From Candidatus Gastranaerophilales bacterium (GTDB lineage: Bacteria; Cyanobacteriota; Vampirovibrionia; Gastranaerophilales; Gastranaerophilaceae), in assembly GCA_944324375.1 (NCBI GenBank), contig CALUWB010000013.1:1-40235 (forward strand): 40,235 nt of DNA, in the 5' to 3' direction. A program made the position numbers and the translations under genes. Shown in pieces: positions 1-6,476 of the stretch. Below the pieces are notes generated by a model. It made no database searches. It was not told the DNA's origin and saw only the letters and a program-made list of their open reading frames with translations. The number at the start of each line of letters is the position of its first letter. Within the stretch, counting starts at the first letter, position 1.

Positions 1-112
1 AAGTTCTGTTTTAAATCTAACAAAAAATATTGTCAAGTATTCGAAAAATTTAATTTAAATTTTAATAAAAATATGACTTGCAAATAAAACTTGAAGGAAT
101 AAAATAACAAAC

Positions 113-137
113 GGACCAGATAGTGGTTCTTTTTATT
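113..137 (+). terminator. Hairpin with T-run upstream of the formate channel gene
   Basis: A 6-bp stem (ggacca at 113-118 with tggttc at 124-129, one G-U pair) closes a 5-base loop and is followed directly by a T-rich run (130-137). It looks like an intrinsic terminator for a gene lying left of the window. A possible promoter (TTGCAA at 78-83, TAAAAT at 100-105) would start transcription right at this hairpin, so an attenuator is an alternative reading. Moderate confidence as a terminator. Confidence 0.45.
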
Positions 138-155
138 TAGGACAATTAAAGAGTA

Positions 156-205
156 TTGTACCGAGCGTTATAGGCCCAGTATAAACCGAGTTATCAATAA
201 CTCGG
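156..205 (+). promoter_or_regulatory. Putative focA promoter with palindromic operator
   Basis: TTGTAC at 156-161 and TATAAA at 180-185 (18-base spacer) would start transcription near 192. A perfect inverted repeat with 9-base arms (ccgagttat at 186-194, ataactcgg at 197-205) covers that start point, the position expected for a repressor operator. A related half-site, ccgagcgttat, lies at 161-171. The same palindrome could instead form an RNA hairpin in the leader. No known regulator consensus was recognised. Confidence 0.4.
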
Positions 206-250
206 ATTAGTTGTTTGTATACAGATTATTTTAGAAAAGGAGATAAAAAC

Positions 251-1114
251 ATGACTGAACAAAATTTAGATACCAAAGATTGTATTACTCCTAATGGAGT
301 TGCACATGAATTGGCTGACAGTGTAATGCCTATGAAGGCAGGATTTAGAAAATCAAAAGCGTTTGTATTAGCAATCGCAGCTGGTGCATTTATTGCTTTT
401 GGGGCTCAAGTATCATTAAACGTTATGACAGGAACTGAAGCTATTAGTTGGGGAATTGCAAAACTTGTTGGAGCTATGACTTTCGCAACTGGTCTTATGA
501 TGGTTGTACTAACAGGTGCTGAATTATTTACAGGTAATGTTATGATGACATTTGCTGTTATAGAAAAGAAAGTTAGCATTTGGAAATTATTAAGAAACTG
601 GTCTATTGTATATGTTGGAAATTTCGTTGGTTCAGTTATTTTAGCAACTTTAATTTACTTCTCAGGATGTTCTCATAACTCTCATGAAGCTTTGGGAGCA
701 TTAGGATTAACAACTGCATATACAAAAGCAACACTACCTTGGATTGAAGCATTCACAAGAGGTATTCTTTGTAACTGGTTAGTATGTTTGGCTATTTGGA
801 TGGCTTCATCTTCAAGACACGTTATAGGTAAAATATTTGCAATATTCTTCCCTATCATGACATTCGTTGCTTCTGGATACGAACACAGTATTGCTAATAT
901 GTATTTCTTAACTAACGGTTTATTCCTTAAACATACTCCTGCAATAGTTGCAGCATCTGGTTTAACACCTGAACAACTAACTGGTTTAACTTTAAAATCA
1001 TGCTTTATAAATAACTTGATTCCTGTTACTTTAGGAAACTTAGTTGGTGCTATAGTATTTGTAGTTCTTCTATTCTGGACAGCATACTTAAGAGATGATC
1101 ACAAAGAAGATTAA
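251..1114 (+). CDS. focA: Formate/nitrite transporter (FNT) family channel
   Basis: A 287-residue inner-membrane protein of the FNT family, whose pentameric channels move formate, nitrite or hydrosulfide across the cytoplasmic membrane. It shows the family hallmarks ELFTGN early in the protein and a late K-S-C-F-x-N-N-L-x-P-V-T-L-G-N segment, with about six hydrophobic segments. I chose ATG 251 because AAGGAG at 237-242 sits 8 bases upstream; the longer TTG reading from 215 would swallow that site. It appears monocistronic, between its own promoter with a palindromic site and a strong terminator at 1127-1149. Formate export in a fermenting cell is the most likely job, but the substrate cannot be read from sequence alone, so focA is a family-level symbol. 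Confidence 0.85.
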   Translation: MTEQNLDTKDCITPNGVAHELADSVMPMKAGFRKSKAFVLAIAAGAFIAFGAQVSLNVMTGTEAISWGIAKLVGAMTFATGLMMVVLTGAELFTGNVMMTFAVIEKKVSIWKLLRNWSIVYVGNFVGSVILATLIYFSGCSHNSHEALGALGLTTAYTKATLPWIEAFTRGILCNWLVCLAIWMASSSRHVIGKIFAIFFPIMTFVASGYEHSIANMYFLTNGLFLKHTPAIVAASGLTPEQLTGLTLKSCFINNLIPVTLGNLVGAIVFVVLLFWTAYLRDDHKED

Positions 1115-1126
1115 TTATGTATTCAT

Positions 1127-1149
1127 GGGGGATTTTATATCCCCCTTTT
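1127..1149 (+). terminator. Intrinsic terminator after the FNT gene
   Basis: A GC-rich stem of 6-7 bp (gggggat at 1127-1133 with atccccc at 1139-1145) with a 5-base loop is followed by TTTT at 1146-1149. It lies 12 bases after the FNT stop and before the porin start, so it separates the two genes and argues against any porin start upstream of 1150. Confidence 0.8.
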
Positions 1150-1164
1150 AAGAGAACATTAGCC

Positions 1165-2427
1165 GTGAAAAAGATTTTATTTTTAGTTGGGATATTATTA
1201 TTTAATTATTCATCAGTATTTGCAGCTGATGAAATTAAGCTTGACACAAATGGTTTTATACCAAATGTTGTTGCTCAAGTTAATAAAGAAAATACTGATG
1301 CAACGATTAAACTTCAAAGTGGTGCTAGTCAAGATCACGTTGTTGATATAAATTCTCCTGAATTTAACCCTGAAACAGTTCATAAACATTTACATGTTTA
1401 TGATGAACTTGCAAGAACTGCTCACGATGTTTATAACTTACAAATTGAAAACACAAAAGAACCGGCATGTTTATTAAAAGAGCCTCTTACTAAACATTTT
1501 GAACGAGGGCCAATAGATAGTATCCACACTTGGGGTGTTATTCAAATGAATAATGAAGTTAATGTCCCTGAATATGGTGGAGGGAATGATAGATTTAATG
1601 TTGGATTAATAAATGTTCTTTTTGATGGGAAATTTAAAGGGGGAAAAGAAAATTTCAGAATTATGTTAGATCCAACGCCTCAACATAAACGAGGTTTTTT
1701 CCAACAACTACCACAAGATGTTTATATTGAATCACACAGAATAAAAAATAATGTAATTTTATTTGGTAATTCTCGTGTTGGTGGCGGTATTGAAGCTACA
1801 CAATCACCTTATACTTTACCTTTTGTAAACCGTTCTCAAATCGCAAGAAACCTTGGTAACATAAGAAAATTTGGTATTAGATTAAAAGGTAATTATGCAT
1901 TAGTTGATTATGATTTAGGTGGTTATAGCTCTGATACTTATTTCTCAGAATTTTTCCCTGGTGTTGAATTCAATGGGTTAGTTAATTTTAAACCATTAGG
2001 TTTAACTGATGGTCGTTGGGGAAAAATGAGAATAGGTGGAGGTATAATTGCTGGAGATAGAAATGGTCAAGATTATTTTGTATCTAGTGCATATTTTGGA
2101 TATGAATATAAAAAATTCTGGACAAGAGTAGAATTTGCTGATTCTAATGGGTCAAATGGTGGTGATGGCCTTACATCAAAACAAAGACAAGGCTGGTGTG
2201 CTACTGTTGGGTATCACTTAACTAAGAAATGGGAATTACTTGCTAGATATGATGAATTTGATCCTGATAAGAATATATCTGGAAATAATAAAAGAGAATA
2301 TACTGCTGGTATCAACTATTACATTAAAGGACAGGCATGGAAACTTATCTTAAATTATGTATTTTGCCAAAATGAAAATGCCGCTGATAGCCATAGAATT
2401 GTTGTTGGTACTCAGATTGCTATTTAA
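1165..2427 (+). CDS. Outer-membrane porin, putative
   Basis: A 420-residue exported protein. From GTG 1165 it begins with a clean signal peptide (VKKILFLVGILLF..., predicted cleavage after SSVFA near residue 20). The region after about residue 120 alternates short hydrophobic/aromatic strands with turns rich in Gly, Asn and Asp, as in beta-barrel porins. The C-terminal third (FGYEYKKFWTRVEF, LARYDEFDPDK, YTAGINYYIKG) resembles phosphate-selective or carbohydrate porins. The open frame extends upstream to 1117, but that part spans the terminator hairpin, so GTG 1165 is preferred; a weak AGAGAA lies 8 bases before it. Its tail overlaps the convergent AmmeMemo gene by 8 bases. The substrate is unknown, and the porin assignment rests on strand pattern rather than a definitive motif. 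Confidence 0.65.
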   Translation: MKKILFLVGILLFNYSSVFAADEIKLDTNGFIPNVVAQVNKENTDATIKLQSGASQDHVVDINSPEFNPETVHKHLHVYDELARTAHDVYNLQIENTKEPACLLKEPLTKHFERGPIDSIHTWGVIQMNNEVNVPEYGGGNDRFNVGLINVLFDGKFKGGKENFRIMLDPTPQHKRGFFQQLPQDVYIESHRIKNNVILFGNSRVGGGIEATQSPYTLPFVNRSQIARNLGNIRKFGIRLKGNYALVDYDLGGYSSDTYFSEFFPGVEFNGLVNFKPLGLTDGRWGKMRIGGGIIAGDRNGQDYFVSSAYFGYEYKKFWTRVEFADSNGSNGGDGLTSKQRQGWCATVGYHLTKKWELLARYDEFDPDKNISGNNKREYTAGINYYIKGQAWKLILNYVFCQNENAADSHRIVVGTQIAI

Positions 2428-3760
2428 TATACTCGCTATAAAATCTATAAGCTTCAAATGTATCAGAAAAATAATCAGCACTCATGCCAGCTTTTAGCTT
2501 TAATGAAGTTAAAAATTGTTTTTTATCAGGTAACTGTTCCCAAACAGATGGTAGATATACAGCCTGATAACCTTTATCTTTTATAATAATACCATCCTTA
2601 AAAGGAACTATTTTGTCTAATAAATCTTCTTCATCTTTAAAATTCATTTTTGAAGGAGCTGATAATAAAGATACTGCTATTGATAAATCTTCAATTTCAT
2701 CCTTCTCTAATGGATTAAATCTTGGATCATTAAAAGCTGCAGCTCTTGCATTATGTATTAAATCATCTCTTAGAGATTGATGTGCAATAATAGAACCTAT
2801 GCAGCCTCTTAGATTATTTTGTTTCTCTAAAGTTACAAAACATGCTATCTTTTCATCAAATACATTTGGTAAATCTATATTATTAATAATTCTATCTTCC
2901 AATTTTGATATTATTGATTCACTACACAAAGATTTTATTTCTTCTGAATAATATTTTTTTAAATATTCATTAACTTCACCTTCATATAAGAACCAACCAC
3001 CATAACCAACAACACGAGATTTATCACCTGTTGCATTTGAAGAATTAATTAGTCCAATTCTAATTAATGAATATTTTTGACTAGATGCAAAAGCAGTTAA
3101 TGCACAAATCCCCATAGCACCACAAGCCTGTTTGTAAGAAAATTGAGATATATCACCACTTTCAATCATTTCTGCTGTCATTAAATCAATTTTTCGTGCA
3201 TCTTTATCTTCAAGAAAATGGCTCAAATCAGAAGAAATAACAAAACCTATATCTTTATTATTCCAATAATTCATAATTATTTCTAAAACAGAATTAATAT
3301 CAGCTTGCCCTACTAATATTGGAACAATATTGATATTATTAAACATTGATTGAATTAATGGCAATTGAATTTCAACAGCATGTTCTTCTGCAAAAGCTTC
3401 ATCAAAATAATCAATGAAAAAGTTTTCATTCAATTCTTGATTAATTTCTTGGTTAATTTCTATATTCCCTAAAGGTGTTTCCCATTCCTCGAATGAAGAT
3501 AAACACAAACCAGGAAATCCAACTCTATGAGTAGGCGCAAATATAAATAGTGTTTTTATATTTTTATTTAAAACACTTAAAGTATCAAAAGCTAATTGAC
3601 CTGAATAAACAAAACCGGCATGAGGTACAATTACAGCTCTTGATGAGTATTTACATTCTATTTTTGAATTTTGTTTAAAATTCTTTATTAAACTATTTAA
3701 TTCTTCTTTATCAGCAGGATAAAAAGTTCCTGCGACACTTGGTGATTTTATTTTATCCAT
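2420..3760 (-). CDS. AmmeMemoRadiSam system protein B-A fusion (MEMO1 + AMMECR1)
   Basis: A 446-residue fusion. Residues ~1-265 are a MEMO1-like domain (opening RxPxVAGTFYP-type segment, IVPHAGFVYSG, FAPTHRVG, ISSDLSHF), related to dioxygenase folds. Residues ~275-446 are an AMMECR1 domain with the hallmark LRGCIGS and AAFNDPRF. In bacteria these two proteins co-occur with a dedicated radical SAM enzyme, here the divergent neighbour at 3782; the biochemical role of the system is not established as far as I know. ATG 3760 is chosen because the upstream codons (to 3793) run through the shared promoter into the neighbouring gene, and residue 1 then matches the family N-terminus. There is no Shine-Dalgarno site; a -10 box ends 6 bases upstream, suggesting a leaderless message. 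Confidence 0.9.
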   Translation of the reverse strand: MDKIKSPSVAGTFYPADKEELNSLIKNFKQNSKIECKYSSRAVIVPHAGFVYSGQLAFDTLSVLNKNIKTLFIFAPTHRVGFPGLCLSSFEEWETPLGNIEINQEINQELNENFFIDYFDEAFAEEHAVEIQLPLIQSMFNNINIVPILVGQADINSVLEIIMNYWNNKDIGFVISSDLSHFLEDKDARKIDLMTAEMIESGDISQFSYKQACGAMGICALTAFASSQKYSLIRIGLINSSNATGDKSRVVGYGGWFLYEGEVNEYLKKYYSEEIKSLCSESIISKLEDRIINNIDLPNVFDEKIACFVTLEKQNNLRGCIGSIIAHQSLRDDLIHNARAAAFNDPRFNPLEKDEIEDLSIAVSLLSAPSKMNFKDEEDLLDKIVPFKDGIIIKDKGYQAVYLPSVWEQLPDKKQFLTSLKLKAGMSADYFSDTFEAYRFYSEYIK

Positions 3761-3766
3761 AAAAGC

Positions 3767-3774
3767 ATTATAAT
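3767..3774. promoter_or_regulatory. Palindromic -10 box shared by two divergent genes
   Basis: ATTATAAT is its own reverse complement, so it presents TATAAT on both strands (minus 3772-3767, plus 3769-3774). The minus-strand start codon (3760) is 6 bases from its box and the plus-strand start codon (3782) is 7 bases from its box. Both transcripts would begin at or within one base of the ATG. The whole intergenic gap is only 21 bases. Confidence 0.65.
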
Positions 3775-3781
3775 ACATTTT

Positions 3782-4783
3782 ATGAAATATCAAAATATAT
3801 TAAATGATAAAGTAACTCAATGTACTATCTGTCCTAGAAATTGTAAGTTAAAAGTAGGACAAGAAGGTTTCTGCAAAGTAAGAAAAAATATTAACGGGGA
3901 TATAATCTTAGAAACATATGGATACAATACAGGCATGGCAATAGATCCTGTAGAAAAGAAACCCCTATATCATTTTTATCCAAATAGTAATGTTTTATCT
4001 TTTGGAACAAATGGTTGCAATATGGGATGTCAATTTTGTCAAAATGCACATATTACAAAAGTACCCATAAATTATAATAATTTATACAAAGTATCACCAG
4101 AAGAAATAATAGAATACGCAATAAAATATAATTGTAAAAGCATAGCTTTTACTTATAATGATCCAATTGTATTTTTTGAATATGCAATAGATACTGCAAA
4201 GCTTGCAAGAAAATATGGAATAAAAACAATTGCTGTAACATCGGGGTTTATTAATATAGAACCTGCAAAAGAATTCTTTAACTATATGGATGCAACCAAT
4301 ATTGATTTAAAAGCATTCACAAATCATTTTTATAAGAAAAATTGTCTTGCAAATATTGATCCTGTATTGGAGGTCATTAAATATGTTAAAAATAATACAA
4401 ATTGTTGGTTAGAATTAACGACTCTATTAATAGAAGGAGAAAATTCCTCAAACGAAGAAATAGAAAATGAATGTAATTGGATATTAGAAAACTTAGGAAG
4501 TGATACCCCTATTCATTTTAGTGCTTTTACTCCCAGATATAAAATGCTAGAACACTCTTCAACTAAAATAGAAACTCTTATGCGAGCATATAATATAGCT
4601 AAAAACATAGGTTTAAAATACGCCTATACAGGAAATTTAAGAGATATTGATACATCTACTACATACTGCCCAAATTGCCAATGGCCAATGATAAAAAGAG
4701 ACGGATTCCAAATTATAGAAAATAATTTAATAGGAAACAAATGCAAACATTGTAATACAATTTGTGATGGTTGGTTTGAATAA
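3782..4783 (+). CDS. AmmeMemoRadiSam system radical SAM enzyme
   Basis: A 333-residue radical SAM protein related to pyruvate formate-lyase activating enzymes. The iron-sulfur motif CNMGCQFC (CxxxCxxC, about residues 79-86) follows the N-terminal Cys region CTICPRNC...GFCKVR that marks the AmmeMemoRadiSam subfamily. A C-terminal CPNC...CKHC segment could bind a second metal ion, probably zinc or a cluster. It stands back to back with the gene for the A and B partners, which is the usual genomic context of this system. No Shine-Dalgarno sequence precedes ATG 3782; TATAAT ends 7 bases upstream. The substrate modified by the radical chemistry is unknown; a protein or small-molecule target related to the MEMO/AMMECR1 protein is only an inference from linkage. 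Confidence 0.9.
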   Translation: MKYQNILNDKVTQCTICPRNCKLKVGQEGFCKVRKNINGDIILETYGYNTGMAIDPVEKKPLYHFYPNSNVLSFGTNGCNMGCQFCQNAHITKVPINYNNLYKVSPEEIIEYAIKYNCKSIAFTYNDPIVFFEYAIDTAKLARKYGIKTIAVTSGFINIEPAKEFFNYMDATNIDLKAFTNHFYKKNCLANIDPVLEVIKYVKNNTNCWLELTTLLIEGENSSNEEIENECNWILENLGSDTPIHFSAFTPRYKMLEHSSTKIETLMRAYNIAKNIGLKYAYTGNLRDIDTSTTYCPNCQWPMIKRDGFQIIENNLIGNKCKHCNTICDGWFE

Positions 4784-4800
4784 ATTATTTAATATATAAT
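4771..4800 (+). promoter_or_regulatory. Promoter of the EamA transporter gene
   Basis: TTGGTT at 4771-4776 and a consensus TATAAT at 4795-4800 are 18 bases apart. The -10 box ends 7 bases before ATG 4808, so the transcript would be essentially leaderless. The -35 overlaps the end of the upstream radical SAM gene. Confidence 0.55.
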
Positions 4801-4807
4801 ATTTATT

Positions 4808-5758
4808 ATGAAAAAGAAAATTTTTGCCAATATCGCACTATTTTTAACTGCCTTAATTTGGGGACTTTCATTTGTTGCTCAAAGAGCAGGCATGGATTAT
4901 GTTGGTCCATTCACATTTAATGCTGTCAGAAGTATTATTGGTGGTTTTAGTTTATTACCCGTAATATCTATTGTTAAACTTATACAGGAAGATACAAGAA
5001 CTAGAGAAGTAAGGCATCAACAACATGTAATGCTTGCAAAAGCAGGAATTCTTTGTGGTTTGGCTTTATTTATTGCAATGTCAATTCAACAATATTGTAT
5101 GTTATTTTCACCTGCTGGAAAAGCAGGATTTATAACAGCACTTTATATTATATATGTACCATTAATATCTATGTTGTTTTTAGGTCAAAAATTATCTAAT
5201 AATGTAAAAATTAGTGTAGGACTTGCTGTGATAGGTTTATATTTATTATGTTTTAAAGAAGATATAGGTGGTTTTAGCTATTATGATATACTTTTACTAA
5301 TCGCTGCGTTTTTCTATGGTGTTCATATTCTTGTAGTAAACTATTTTTCAGATAAAGTTAATGCTGTAAAAACATCTTGTATACAATTTTTTGTTGTAGG
5401 ATTATTATCTTTACCATTAATGCTTTTATACGAAACTCCAACTTGGTCAAGTATTGTTGCTTGTAAAACTCCAATATTATATGCAGGAATCCTAACTTGT
5501 GGAGTTGCATATACATTGCAAATCTTTGGGCAAAAATATACTGCACCTGTTATTGCATCATTAATTCTTTGTTTAGAATCTGTATTTGCAGTTCTAGGAG
5601 GTGCAATGATTCTAAATGAAACAATGACTATTAAAGAAACTTTAGGTTGCGTATTGATGATTTCAGCAGTAATATTATCCGAACTAAAATTTACTAAGAA
5701 AGAGCCTTTACAACCTCTTCTGCAAGAAGTAGAGCAGACTGTGGATTCTGTCCGGTAA
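4808..5758 (+). CDS. EamA/DMT-family transporter
   Basis: A 316-residue inner-membrane protein with about ten hydrophobic segments in two EamA repeats (the first opening LFLTALIWGLSFVAQRAG, the second near YYDILLLIAAFFYGVH), as in drug/metabolite exporters of the DMT superfamily. The natural family ending, just after the last helix (SAVILSELKFTKK), falls near residue 297. The reading frame then continues for about 20 charged residues to 5758, and that stretch is antisense to the conserved C-terminus of the DJ-1 gene (overlap 5694-5758, 65 bases). The tail therefore looks like a secondary extension into the neighbour. ATG 4808 has no Shine-Dalgarno site but a perfect -10 box 7 bases upstream. 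The exported substrate is unknown. Confidence 0.85.
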   Translation: MKKKIFANIALFLTALIWGLSFVAQRAGMDYVGPFTFNAVRSIIGGFSLLPVISIVKLIQEDTRTREVRHQQHVMLAKAGILCGLALFIAMSIQQYCMLFSPAGKAGFITALYIIYVPLISMLFLGQKLSNNVKISVGLAVIGLYLLCFKEDIGGFSYYDILLLIAAFFYGVHILVVNYFSDKVNAVKTSCIQFFVVGLLSLPLMLLYETPTWSSIVACKTPILYAGILTCGVAYTLQIFGQKYTAPVIASLILCLESVFAVLGGAMILNETMTIKETLGCVLMISAVILSELKFTKKEPLQPLLQEVEQTVDSVR

Positions 5759-6356
5759 TAATATTTTTATCTACACATACATGCTCAGACCAAGGAGTTG
5801 CATCTTCAAATCTTGCACCTAAATCTCGAATTTTTGATTCTAATAAAAAAGGAACATCTTCATCTTTTCTAACAATTTTTTCTTCTTTATTAGTAAAACA
5901 AGTAACTTTTTTATCTTTTAATATTGATTTACCATTTTTATCTTTTGCTAAGATTAATCCTGCAGGACCGTGACATACTGCAGATATTATTTTATTTTTA
6001 TCATAAAAATATTCAACAACTTTTTTTACCAACAAATCATTTGCCAAATCAAACATAGGTCCATGCCCACCTGGGAAAAATAGAACATCATAAGATTTAT
6101 AGTCTATTTCTGATAAAGGAGTGGTATTTCTTAAAAGTTTTATACAATCATCCCATTCCATTGGATTTGAGCAAGTAAGACTTTGAATATCAACAGGAGA
6201 TAATCCACCTTTAGGACTTGAAAGCGTAATATCATAACCAGTCTCTTTGAATACTAAATAAGGACTCGCAAATTCTTCTAACCAAACTCCAGTTTCTTTT
6301 ATATTAGAATCTTCAAAACCTGAATAATTTGTGGTTATTATCAATATTCTTTTCAT
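5694..6356 (-). CDS. DJ-1/PfpI family protein, Hsp31-like
   Basis: A 220-residue class I glutamine-amidotransferase-fold protein. The nucleophile elbow is AVCHGPAGL with Cys128 and His129; FFPGGHGPMFDL and the C-terminal HVCVDKNIITGQNP are also conserved. The N-terminal layout (NxKETGVWLEEFASPY...LSSPKGG...PVD) matches the Hsp31-type subgroup, whose members act as glyoxalase III/D-lactate dehydratase or as protein-repair and holding chaperones against methylglyoxal stress. ATG 6356 has AAGGAGT 7 bases upstream. The last 65 bases overlap the end of the convergent EamA gene. The in vivo substrate is not determined by sequence, but the catalytic Cys is intact. Confidence 0.85.
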   Translation of the reverse strand: MKRILIITTNYSGFEDSNIKETGVWLEEFASPYLVFKETGYDITLSSPKGGLSPVDIQSLTCSNPMEWDDCIKLLRNTTPLSEIDYKSYDVLFFPGGHGPMFDLANDLLVKKVVEYFYDKNKIISAVCHGPAGLILAKDKNGKSILKDKKVTCFTNKEEKIVRKDEDVPFLLESKIRDLGARFEDATPWSEHVCVDKNIITGQNPQSALLLAEEVVKALS

Positions 6357-6373
6357 AATTCAAACTCCTTTTT

Positions 6374-6384
6374 ATTATAATATA
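6374..6384 (-). promoter_or_regulatory. -10 region of the DJ-1 gene
   Basis: On the minus strand TATATT (6384-6379) and TATAAT (6379-6374) overlap. The first would start transcription near 6372, just keeping the AAGGAGT ribosome site at 6370-6364 intact; the second would start inside it. The ATTATAAT at 6374-6381 is again palindromic. Confidence 0.4.
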
Positions 6385-6464
6385 CAATTATTTATATTAT
6401 TAACATAGTAGACTTACTAAAAATTAATATACAATAGATTAATAGAAGTCTTTCTTTAAAAAAA

Positions 6465-6470
6465 TAATAT
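6465..6470 (+). promoter_or_regulatory. -10 box of the autotransporter gene
   Basis: TAATAT at 6465-6470 lies exactly 6 bases before ATG 6477; an overlapping TATAAT is at 6468-6473. No Shine-Dalgarno sequence exists in the preceding 30 bases, so a leaderless start is likely. Confidence 0.4.
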
Positions 6471-6476
6471 AATTTT

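Noticed and set aside
138-214. Riboswitch upstream of the formate channel
   Set aside because: Compared by eye with the ZTP and fluoride consensus cores; no match. A protein operator or plain leader is the more economical reading.
1117-1164. Longer porin N-terminus from ATG 1117
   Set aside because: These codons cross a strong intrinsic terminator, and the signal peptide begins cleanly at GTG 1165.
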